A stretch of DNA of 64,000 bases from Asterochloris sp. CNOR1. Lineage: Eukaryota; Chlorophyta; Trebouxiophyceae; Trebouxiales; Trebouxiaceae. The translations under genes were made by a program, and so were the position numbers. Each line of letters opens with the position of its first letter. The first letter of the stretch is position 1. Shown here in pieces: positions 12,001 through 22,500 of the stretch. The notes under the pieces are model-generated. The model ran no database searches. It was given only the letters and a program-made list of their open reading frames with translations, and had not been told where the DNA came from. The stretch lies in assembly GCA_963969365.1 (NCBI GenBank), contig OZ017750.1, positions 1,674,001 through 1,738,000 of the forward strand. The letters run 5' to 3'.

Positions 12001-12529
12001 GTGCTGTCCCTGCCGCCTCAGCAGACAGTCTCTGTGAAGCAGGTGGGCACAGGCCTATGCTTGCAAGGCTTGGTGTAGCAGCACATGGAGGACCAGTGAA
12101 CCGGGCACCTCCTGAGGAGTCTCCTGTGCCATGCAGCCAGTCAAGCACCCAGATCCCCCATTGCATGGCACAGGCGCCTTCAGGAGCAGCTTCTCAGAGC
12201 TGTATTTTCAGGTGGCAACCTCCTGATAGCTAGCGCAGTGTTGGAAACGTGGTGGCAGTCCCTGTGCATTGCTCCAACGCTGCAATGCAGCATGAAGGCG
12301 TGTCCAGATGAGCTGCTGAGGAGAGCAGCTTGGTTGCATGCAGGCTCCAACACCCTCAGAGCAACACCTGGAGCTTCAGAAGCAGCTGAGCGAGTCTGAG
12401 AGTGACAAGGCCCTGCTGTTGCAGCAGCTGGGGTTAGCCCAGCTTAAGAGCAGCAAGTTGGAAACAGAGAAAGATGAGTTGGCTGCCCAGCTGAAGGCTG
12501 CTCAAGAGCAGCTGGTCAGGCAGCAGTGA
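9067..12529 (+). CDS. Unrecognised Gln/Ala-rich coiled-coil protein
   Basis: The start is uncertain; ATG 9067 gives MDLCRHPRRASSPVPA before a possible donor. Supported exon blocks: about 9350-9483 (RVAHSEPVSSLPPRVSIP); about 9736-9880 (VDLALMTLLRAERVTLQHLQ, amphipathic helix); about 10359-10720 (AISMLSQHLDKARQDTRTLRE, then low complexity and a Gln/Glu helix); about 10940-11505 (Gln/Ser/Pro-rich, ending DVNRDILELLQR); about 11803-12041 (VVQQIFGFVSDAFAQHQSRS with a long Gln-rich helix); and the last exon to TGA 12529 (LQKQLSESESDKALLLQQLG and further heptads). The C-terminal half is predicted coiled coil. No enzyme signature or named family was recognised, so it could be a scaffold or adaptor. 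It is convergent with CNNM paralog B. Confidence 0.45.
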
Positions 12530-12961
12530 ATCTGCTCTGTATAGAACAGCATTGGACCCAGAATCTCCAGGCATGACGCTCAAGCACTGCACAACACTGG
12601 ACACTGCCACCCCCAGACACAAAATGGATAGTCAGAAGGGCAGCACGTGGTTCCAATGCTTGTGCTTGGGCTGAAAGTGGGTGGCCGGTCCTCTATGCAT
12701 TCATTAAGAGGCCTGAGTGGCCTCGACCACTCTCCAGCCATCCTGGGAGTGCCCCTGCTTGCCTTGTAGCATGGCTAGGCTGTGTCCCTCGCTTGCAGTG
12801 CCAGATATGCTGTTTCATGTGCGATGGAGCCTTGCACTGAAGCATGCTATGCGCTTTTTGCTGGCATGTTGATGGCTTTCATTCATACTGTTGAGGCATT
12901 GAAGAGGCTCTTACTTTTGACATTTGAGTGGCTGCAACACCATGCATTCACAGAACAGTAA
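12530..12961. other. Convergent 3' intergenic region
   Basis: About 430 bp between the stop of the plus-strand coiled-coil gene and the stop of minus-strand CNNM-B. It should hold both 3' UTRs and polyadenylation sites. No coding is seen; no clear polyadenylation signal can be assigned by eye. Confidence 0.4.
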
Positions 12962-15900
12962 TCAGACTGCGTTGGGACCACTTGGGGCAGTCGACCCACT
13001 GGTCGCGGGATGTTCACTACTGTCATGGCCCTCAGCCTCTGCCAGCAAGGGCTTCAGGAGGTCAATGGCTTGAAACAGGCGCCGATCTGTCACATTGCGC
13101 TCCGATGCAGCCTTCTGAGGAGGCTTGTGTGACGAGTGAGCGACACGTGCTGACTGTTCCTCATCTAGGGGCACCACAGTTGCTCCCACGCTTGCTGCAG
13201 CTGCTGCCTGCTCATGGGCGCTTGTCAGCAGACGATGCTGCAGAGCTTCGCGAGACTTGACAGCAGCCAGACGCCCCACCCTAGGCTGGAACTGCCTAGA
13301 GAGCAGCAGCCTGCAGGCAAGCCCAAGAGAGGCTTGACGACAACAGCAGCAGGCCTGGTCATAGGAACTGCTGAGACAGCAGCACCGTGATGCATGCTCA
13401 CAGGGATGAATGACGCCAAGCCAGCAGCTCGCCTCACTCACAGCTGCAAGCCTGTGGCTATACATGTGCCCAACTTGCAGCAGCCCACAGGTCTCAGGGG
13501 TCCGTCTGTTGGCTGAGAGAGCAGTGGCAGGCGGCAGCAATGCAAGCAGTACCTGAGGGCACTGCAAGTGAGCTGGGGGCAGGCAGCCTGCACAAATGCA
13601 AAGGCCCCAGACAAGGCTGCAGCTGCCATACATGCACAGCTCTCACTTGCGTAGTCGAGGGGGAAGATTTCTGACCAGCTTGCCGGCGTTCACGCGCTGC
13701 ATCTGTTCCCTGTCCACGTACCGATCTGTCTCGTCCACAATTTCCTGCAGAAGGAGCAGCACAGGTTGCAGAGAGCTGCAGTGCGGCGGGGGTGTCATAG
13801 GTGAGACTGGGAGGACTCGTCCACAATTTCCCACACCGGGGAGCTGCATAGGACATCCAGACCTATGGTGCCGAGGGAGCAGCATACGATGCTGAGAGGT
13901 GCAGTGCAAGTGTGCCAGACAAGGCGGGCATTGGCGGGGGTGCCCCACAATCACGCGCGGAGGACAGCAGCACAGGATGCTGGAAGCTGCACTGTACATG
14001 TTTTGGGTGGAATGGGCAATGGCAGGACTCACCCACATCCTTCACCGGGGAGAGCAGCGCAGGATGCTGAGAGCAGCAGTGTCAGGGGTGGCATGGGCAG
14101 ACAGGCAGCATGCAGCCCAGTCACAGCAGTCAGCCTCTGAAGGCATGCGGCAAGGAGCCACATGGACTGCAGCCCCACTGGCATGTCACCTGGCAAGCAG
14201 GCAGCCCAGAAGGCAGTGGGACTCCTGCCTGCAGGCGCTAAGCTGCTGCAGAGAGCATGCCCTGAGCTTTGCGCCCTAGCAATCACATCAAGAGCCGGCA
14301 GGAGTGACTTGGGCTCGATATCCGGACGTCAAGCCACAGTTGTGGCACTCACCTGCTGAATGAGCTCCTCAATGATGTCCTCGATTGTGATGATGCCCAG
14401 GGGCTCCCCCTGGGGCACATCCGCGTCAAGCCACCCGCCCTGCAGGTGCGCAGCAGAAGTAACTTGTGCTTTGAGGGAGAGGCACAGCGGTGCAGGGCAT
14501 CACACAGCGCTACAGACATGATCGCCATCCAAGGCGTATTCGGTGCACTGTGCTGCAAGTTGCCTGGCATTGCCGGGCTGATGAAGGACACGCAGCATCG
14601 TCTGTCAGGCAGGAAGGTTGCAAGCACGCAGCGGTCTGGACCTCAGTGCAGCAGCACAGCTCCGCAAGAAGGGACTGGTCAGCACTGCATGTGGCAGGCA
14701 ACCATGGCCATGCAGCAGCCAGCCTGCCAGCGCTGTTCAACCGCACCTCTGATGCATCTCCCAGCAGCGCCTCCTCGTCTGGGGGCGAGGCTGGTGAGCA
14801 GGGAGTCAGCTCCCCGTCACCGGGCGTGTGGCCCTGCAGCAGTTGGCCGGCCAACTTGAAAGTACCCATGTGCAGGTGCTTGCCGGCCACACGCGGTGTT
14901 GCCAGGAGCACCTCAGCCTCCGCAAGCCCCACTTGCGTCCACATGCTGTGACAACAGTGGGTCTGTTGGCGAACAGCTGGAAGCATGACAAGGCTCAGAG
15001 CACCATCGAGGGTGCTTTGCATGCAATCTCAGCCTACTGCGCTCATCAGCACCTCTGCAGTGTGGCCTTGCCACTTGCGCACTGGCTGTTGCAAGGGGCA
15101 CAGCCAAAGGAGCAAAGGCTTTCTGAAATTCCGGTGCCTCATTAGTCTACCAAACCTAACCCACCTCTGCTGGGTGGATCCCTTCCTTGCGCAGTGGCTG
15201 GGTCAGCACAGCCATGTGGCAGCGCCCCGTCTCAAAGAGGCGCAGCATGTCATACAGGGCGATGTCGGCGCGCAGGTAGGGCGCGCTGCGCAGTTTGAGG
15301 GCAGTGACGGCCATCTCCTGCTGCTTGTCCATCAGCATTAGCTCCTTCGCCAGGAAGATGCCAATGATCTGGTCCCTGCAGGTGCAGGCGCATGCTTGCC
15401 AGTGGTCATGGGCCATTTGGCAAATCCATGGGCACTGTTCCCTGTATGCGGCTTGGTGAGCAAACCGTTCTCACGGCAGGTTCAACCCTAGGCGCCAGTG
15501 ATCCGGTCTCTGCAGAGGCGATGAGGCAATGATAGTGTGTGAATGGGGCCTGTGCATGGCATTTGCAAGAGGGGCGTTGCAGTGGGGGAGGTATGAGCCA
15601 TGTCCCTCCATCTGCACTGCAGAAAGCCAAGCACTGTCTCCAGCAAATGATCAGCAGGCACAGCAAGAAGCCATGCCTGGACCCTGGTTCCTGCAGGAGC
15701 AGCCAGGCAATGCTTTCACAGCTCGTTGGTGATGAGAATGCATCATTGGGCGCTGCAGCATGCCGGCCCTGACTGCCAATGTTCTGCGTCCGGCAACAGC
15801 AGACAGGCCACAATCTCACAAGTTTTGGTGAATCATATCTCACTGTGGGCTGATGTTCAGCATGTCCTGCAAATCCTGGTCTTCAGCAGACCTCACCTTG

Positions 15901-18900
15901 ACGAAACCCCACATAGCTGCTGGGGCCATGCTACACATCCAGGGCGCCAGGTGTCATGTGGGATTCACAGACCGAGCAGGGGGGAGGTGGGCTGCAATGA
16001 GGAAATGCTGCACCAAGAGGGCAGCAGTTGCACTGCAAAGGTTCTTGGCAGTCTGGTGTACAACTGCTTAGCCCACACAGCCCCACCTGCGGCCGACCTT
16101 GTGTACGGGAATGCGGCTGTGCCCCGAGCGGTAGATCTTTGTCATGGTCTCCTCATCCAGCTTGGCATCTGCTGGCACCATGAAAACCTGCAGCCCACAT
16201 GAGCAGTTGATGGCGAGCACAGCGGCCGCAGACGATGCCAGCTGGGGGAGCACCTTGCTTCCAGTCTGCTGCCAGCATAAACACATGATAGGGCAGTGTG
16301 CTGCGAATCAGGGCCACCTGCTTCATGCAGCTGGCCAGCAGAGCAGTGAGACACACCTGCTTGGCTGACCAGGTGCCACAATGAGACCCTGACAGGCTAG
16401 GCGCCCTGGGGTCTGCTGCACTCATGCAGCAGGATCTGTCCAGTTCTGCAGAGTTGCAGACTCATGCCCCTGCGGTGGCTCTGCACGTCATAGAAGAGCC
16501 CCCCGTCTCGCATCCCGGGCCTCACCTTGTCTGGGGAAGTGATACAGTAACAGGCAGCCTTGCAGGTCAGGCCTAGTTCCTACTGGAAGGCCCTTCCACT
16601 GTTGCTGCTTCATCCTGGCTGCAGCCCAGCCTGGCAACCAACAGCCCAACTCCAACAAAGGGCAGGTGCTGGAGGGTCATGGCCTGTTGGGAAATCAGTG
16701 TAGCTGCACCACAACATTGACCCCGGGTGCTGCACCTTGTCCAGGGGGGTCATGCAGTTGATGGCGGTCTTGTGGGTCAGGTCCAGGGCCCCCCGGATGA
16801 CCTGCACCTCGTCCACTGACAGGTTGCCCCCCAGTCCAGCCGTCTGACCATGCACATCTACCAGCGCCTTGAGCTGGGCCCGCCTAAACAGTGTCTGCAG
16901 GCGGCCAAGGCATATGAGGGGTCAGCAACAGCAGGGCACTACCACGAAGCAAGTTCATGCAGCTAAGCCCTTCATCTGAGCCCGCCGGAAGAGAGTGTGC
17001 ATGGCATGACGGAGGCGAGAGGCAAGCAGAATCAGAGCGTCATGGGACAGCAGCCGCACATTGGTCCAGTGCAGGTCAGCCTCAAGCTGGACTTGCCTGG
17101 AAGAAGCCTGCTTGGACGCAAGTGGGAGACAGGTCAGCAGAGCCAGCAGCGCCAGCAGCGCCACAGGGATCACAGCCCCAGCACTGACAGGTGCATGTGT
17201 GCCCTTAGTTGTCCCCGCTACAAGACGGCCTGCCACCATAGGCTGCAGTGGGCGCCCCTCAGGGCAGGGCCAGCTCCTTTAAAGTGCAAGGGCGGGATGC
17301 TGTTGCTAGCTGTGTTGGGCAGCCTGGTCTTCAGGCAGGCAGTGCTGCACAGGCAAGCTTGTTGGTTGTGTGTCCTGTCAAGTCTTTGGTGCTACTGCAC
17401 GAAACAAACCTTGAGACAGCCAGTGAGGGCTTGGCAGCCGTGAACTGACAACTGCCTTGCTGATGCACTGCACCAGGCAGCTGTCCAGGCCTCACCGCAT
17501 GTTCGTGGCCCAAAATCCAGTCAAGCAGCAGGCTGATGGGGTAGGCTACCACGCCACACAGATACATGAGGGCCTGCACGAACCAAGCTGCATGTGCCCC
17601 CACCGCCAGCCCATGACGGGAGCACACAGCCTGGGGGATGATCTCACCTGCAGGGGCATCAGTGAGGTTGCCAGTGGGGATTGCATCATCATTCACAAGT
17701 CAAAGCAGATGACGCCTCCACTCCAGGCTACATGGCGTAAGGCAACACTGATGGCTCACCAAGCTTCAGGTCAGTACAGAGCCTTACCAAACACAAGAAC
17801 CACGCTCACGCTGATGATGATGGCAGTGATCGGGTCTGCCAGCCTGTCCAGAAAGATGGGCAGTGTCTGCAGGGCAGGCGCACAGCCACACATAGAATGG
17901 AGAAGAGAATGGGGAGTGCAAAATGAGCACCGCAGTGGCACTGCCAGGCCTGACAACTAGAAAAAGGTAGTGCACTGCACGACAAGAAGCACCACCGAAG
18001 ATGCATTCTTGTGGCCCTTCAGGCTGCAGGGCCCTCCGCATGGCCAGCTGCGTGGCTGCTGGCAACCTGCACATGCTGTCCAGGTGACACATTGTGGTCG
18101 GCTTCAGAGGCAGCCCCAGGCCCAATGGACTGCCTGCTCACCTCACTAGCTGCCGCATTGCACAGCACCAGTGTGACCAGGAGCCAGTGGGGGCGCTTCA
18201 GAACCTGCAGGGCGGCAGGGTGCACTGAGGCACACGCAAAGCTGGTTTTGAGGACAGCCTGATGATGTTACTGCAGTGCTCATATGGCCAGATGCTCATT
18301 CCAGACAGTACCCCAGCATATGCAGCTGTCTGCACTTACTCCTTCCAGGCGTTTTGCATAGGCCTGTTCCTTTGGGGTCCCACTGCGCCTCAAGACCTGC
18401 CGCAGGAGTGAAACTGTCACGGCAGTGCAGCAGCATCTGAGAAGATACATGCCTGGCTGCAGACATTGGTTGTGTGCAGGCCATGCATGTGGATGCCAGT
18501 CCCAGTCATGCACTGCTGGTGCTGCAACATGCAGCTGACTGCTGCAACTGAGCTGCAACGGCAGCTGCTCAGTGCTCCTTGCAACAGCACGGAGCTGCCT
18601 TGGCAGGTAGCCTGGACAGGCCAGCTGCCCCGTGCAGGCGCAGCACCAGGCAGCAGCCTGCTGCACAGCCCTTCCCAGTCGCTGTGCACTCTTTCAGAAT
18701 GCAGGGCAGTGCACCCACACAGTGCTTGCACGCAGGCACCTGCTGAGCAGCCGTGCGCAGCCTGCAGGGCAGCAAGGCAATTGCCGTGGCATGCAGCTCA
18801 CCTCAAGGTCCAGGCTGTCTAGGGACATCAGGCCCAGAGTAAGCCCGCTCATCAGGCCAGCCATTATCACAAGGAAAGCTGAGATGCACGAGTACAAAAT

Positions 18901-19146
18901 GAAGCCCTCCGTGGTCTCCTTAGGCGCCCAGTGGTGCTTGGTGAGCTCCTGTGCTTCCAGGTGCTTCGACCAAGCAGCCCTGCAGTAGCTTGCACAGTGT
19001 GAGGGTGGCACAAGAGCTGCAACCATGTGCACCCCGAATGCATGAACACTCCTGTCGTCCAACCAAGTCATGAGCTCACACTGTCTCTTGCACGTGACTG
19101 CTGATTGCCACCCATGATGGCACAGGCCATGTGCGCACCAAGCCAT
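12962..19146 (-). CDS. CNNM/MGR-type DUF21-CBS transmembrane protein, paralog B (complete)
   Basis: Same family as the gene at the left edge. ATG at 19146 gives a 5' exon with a short N-terminus, a helix and IMAGLMSGLTLGLMSLDSLD, ending LE at a GTGAG donor (about 18803). Then: VLRRSGTPKEQAYAKRLEG (about 18400-18345); VLKRPHWLLVTLVLCNAAAS (about 18207-18148); LPIFLDRLADPITAIIISVS to VFGK (about 17866-17790); EIIPQAVCSRHGLAVGAHAA to DWILGHE (about 17645-17495); LFRRAQ...IRGALDLTHKTAINC (about 16895-16740); VFMVPADAKLDEE to SGHSRIPVHKVG (about 16188-16090); IIGIFLAKELMLMDKQQE to GRCHMAVLTQP (about 15375-15170, CBS); GIITIEDIIEELIQQ (about 14398-14355); EIVDETDRYVDREQ (about 13742-13700). A basic/Ala-rich cytosolic tail ends at TGA 12962. 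Metal transport is the family role; substrate is not shown. Three exon starts have decoy copies in the adjacent introns. Confidence 0.9.
13728..14100 (-). repeat. Four-copy tandem repeat of an exon start plus intron in CNNM-B
   Basis: The true exon start encodes EIVDETDRY (forward TCGTCCACAATTTCCTGCAG, near 13731). The same junction recurs near 13817 (TCGTCCACAATTTC, encoding EIVDES), 13941 (TGCCCCACAATCAC) and about 14032 (degenerate), with pitch about 86-124 bp. The spacers also align, each containing a GAGCAGCA(C/T)A..GATGCTGAGAG-type block. Only the first copy continues into conserved protein. Confidence 0.8.
16165..16290 (-). repeat. Decoy copy of the VFMVPADA exon start in CNNM-B
   Basis: The real CBS exon begins VFMVPADAK (ATG codon at 16181-16179). 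A copy 97 bp upstream in the intron (around 16276) reads VFMLAADWK and then diverges without the rest of the exon. Confidence 0.7.
16870..17005 (-). repeat. Decoy copy of the LFRRAQ exon start in CNNM-B
   Basis: The real exon start encodes TLFRRAQLKALVD (forward block at 16879). A copy 102 bp further upstream on the gene strand (forward CCCGCC at 16981) encodes TLFRRAQMKGLAA and then stops. Confidence 0.75.
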
Positions 19147-19529
19147 CTCATGACGGCTGCAGCATTGCAGTAACAGCCCACCTGCACCACTCCTCTGTAG
19201 GTTCTGGGAACGTCATGCTGCAGAGTGCTGGCCTGGATCTCGGGGTGAGAGGATTTCGCCAGAGCTGTTGCCGGCGTGAAGCCTCGATCAATGTGAACAA
19301 CTCAGGTACATTGGCGACCAACGAGCCAGCGATTTGGGCGGCAAGTGAATTGATGCTTTGCGAAACCCTCAAGCCTCACATGTGACAGTGCCGTGCTGCT
19401 CTCACACCTGCTCTGAATTCACGGCCGGCAATCAGGCTGACCCTGATCTCCTCACAGATCGAGGGTGGCTTTGCAAGCCTTCATGGTGAGCAGCTGGGTG
19501 CCATTGGCTTGCACAACAGGGTGGTGTGA
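19147..19529. promoter_or_regulatory. Divergent promoter region, CNNM-B / VPS35
   Basis: 383 bp separate the ATG of minus-strand CNNM-B (19146) from the ATG chosen for VPS35 (19530). No coding homology is visible inside. Both 5' UTRs and promoters must lie here; no specific element recognised. Confidence 0.45.
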
Positions 19530-22500
19530 ATGTTGAGGACCTGCGATGCGCTGCAGGCTGAGTTCGGAGGAGGTCCAGTGACAACTGATCAGGAACAGCA
19601 GAAGTGGCTGGCAGAGGCAGGTGCCAGCGTCAAGCGCAATGCCTTCTACATGAAGAAGGCACTGGTGAGCAGTACTCACTGAGGCTAATTCCTGAAAAGC
19701 AACTGTGGCTTGCATACACGAGAGGTCCTGGCAAGCCATGCTTGTGGGGGACCATGTCCCTGGTAGCCCAACTCGTCACCGTAACGGAATACACTGCGTG
19801 CAATGAGCGTCTGCCATGACCTGTCAGAGGAAGTAGATGAACTGCAGAAGTCTATCCACAACATCTACCAGCAATTTGCAGCACCACAGGTGCACAGAGA
19901 CACTCACTCACATACACATACATACATACAAACTGTGCATTGCTGCGCCGCCACAGGCAGAGCACCCACCTGGTCAGCCATAGAGAGTGCAGTGATGGGC
20001 CACGCTCCCTTTTGCGGGCAGGGGCAGGCGCCCCATACTCACCCTGACAGGCAAGAAGCCTGCAGCCTCACAGGTGCACACCATGCCTTGCAGGATGAGG
20101 ACAACCTCCGAGAGGCGTTGCGCTACTCTGCAGCCATGCTGGGGGAGCTGCGAACCTCGTCCCTTACGCCGCAGAAGTACTTTGAGCTGTACATGCAGGT
20201 CTTTGATGAGCTGCGCCACCTCGAGGTGGGCACACGTGGAGTTTGCAGCTGGAACTGGCAGGTTTCACCAATGACAAAGCCAGCATATTTGGATGCTTCC
20301 CTGACACAGGCCAGCATGACCTGGCTAACTCCAGCCTGCCGCTGAGAAACAGTGTTGTCTTCACCACTGCCACGCCGCTGCCACATTGCTGAGACTCCTG
20401 CGCTACTCACCCCACAGTAACCAGCTCATGCTGTTTCTTTACAAGAGTCCTTAGCTGGACATCAGGCAGGTAATGTGGCCAAGCTTTGTATCCTCATCGA
20501 GAGTACCATCTTGGCTCGTGCTGCTTTCCAGATTTTCTTCAAAGAGGAGCACAAGAAGGGGCGCCAGTACAAGGACCTGTATGAGCTGGTTCAGCACGCG
20601 GGCAACGTCCTGCCCAGAATGTGAGCACCCTAAGAAGATCGTCTCCCAGAGGGCCAGGCCCCTGCAGCACTCTGTCAGCAGCTTGACACTGTGTAAGGCA
20701 GCCTGCATGGCAGCAAGCACTGATGCTGGCGGCAGCGGCTGCACAGGACTTGGTTCAGCCATCAGGGCAGGCCTGCTGGCCATTGAAGCCGCAGCAGCCT
20801 GTACAATGCCAGATCTACTGCTTTCCGGACAAGGCAAGGCCATTGGGCAGGCAAGCGCTATGTGCTGCTCTGCAAGGGTCATGCCCCTGCCCGAGATGAA
20901 CAGGTGCCTGCCAGGCATTGCCTCCTGCTGCAGGTACCTGCTGTGCACCGTGGGCAGCTGCTACATCCGCAGCAGGGAAGCGCATGCAAAGGACATCCTG
21001 AAGGACCTGGTGGAGCTGTGCAAGGGGGTGCAGCACCCCACGAGGGGGCTGTTCCTGCGCAGCTACCTGTGCCAGGTAGCCGACACCAGTGTGCACCTCC
21101 TTCAAACTGCCCCTGTGCTGTCCTGCCACCTGTACCACGCACCTGCAGCCACTGCACAGCATGCCTGCGCTTGCAGCTGACGCCCTGCCCTGGTTACTGT
21201 CAGCTTACTTCACCTGCTCTGCCTGAACAGCAAGCAAGCTGCTGAAGTCCCCTGGGACCGTTTGTGTATGACAGCCCAGTGCACAGCACTACACCACAAA
21301 GAAGCCCCTTCCCGGTGTGCTCCAAGTTGGTTGGCCTGTGCAGCAGTCATGCAGGTGCACGGTTGCAAATACAACTCAGGCTCTTCTGCTTGTCTTTTCA
21401 GACTCTTCTGCTTCTTGTGTGAATCCACCCTGCAGCAGCAATTGGGCATCTGCTAGTGGAGGTCGACAACACTCAACTGCACCCATTGTCAATGCCTCTC
21501 ACCGGCCAGTGCCAACCTCTGACTGGCATGCAGGTGTGCAAGGGCCTACTGCCGGATGAGGGCTCAGAGTACCAGGAAGGTGGCGGGGGCACCATTGCTG
21601 ACGCTGTTGACTTCCTGCTGGTCAACTTCACGGAGATGAACAAGCTGTGGGTGCGCATGCAGCACCAGGGCAGCATCAGGGACAGGTGAGGAAGGGGGTT
21701 TACGCAGGCTGTGCAGTGACAGCACTGACGATCTCAAAAGGAAAAGGTGGTGCAGCTCATGCTAAAGATCAGAGCAAGCGTGGCTGTGCCGGCTTCTCAA
21801 GAAGCATTCTTGGCACCCGGCCCCGTCGTGTTCACAGTCCGCACCAAATCCCAGTGGACGCAGGACACGGTGCATGCTGCCTAAACATGCCACACCCTGC
21901 TGACCTCGTTTGCTGCCCAGCCTGGCGCCACACTCCACCCCCTTGGTGCAGTTGGCAGTATCTTGCCTGGACATGCTTTGCTTTTGGGTCCCAGAGGCAG
22001 CTGTAGGAGCAAGCCATGCTATTTATGGCTGCTCCAGTGTCATGCCGCCAGCCACCTCTGGTAGATGTTCTTGACCTGCTGCTCGCTGTCGCATGGAAGG
22101 GCTCTAGGACCTCGCACTCCCGCATGGAATCCTTGAGCAGCTCTCGACCGCGTCACCCTGCCACGCTCCCATATTGTGGCGTTGGGGACCCAGTGCAGCC
22201 TGCCTGAGCATGCTGCTGTCCTGCCCCCCAGGGAGCGTCGTGAGAAGGAGCGGCTGCAGCTGGCTGACCTGGTGGGGCGCAACCTGACCTACCTGTCCCA
22301 GCTGGAGGGGCTGGACTTCAAGCTCTACCAGGTGGGGCCTGGCGGTCTGTGGACTGCTGCTTGGGTCGTGCCGCCTGACTCCCATCCCGAAGGCGCAGAG
22401 TGGCAGGGGAGGCTTGCAGCGTCCACAACTGCATCCAGGCTGTGCTGGCAGACTGCGGGAGGGTTGCATGAGGGCCTTGGCTGGGCCAGAGGCCAGAGAT

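Noticed and set aside
19803-19890. Possible extra VPS35 exon ([14 protein letters not shown])
   Set aside because: The flanking exons join directly in phase ([16 protein letters not shown]) exactly as in the family; the piece has no counterpart in VPS35.
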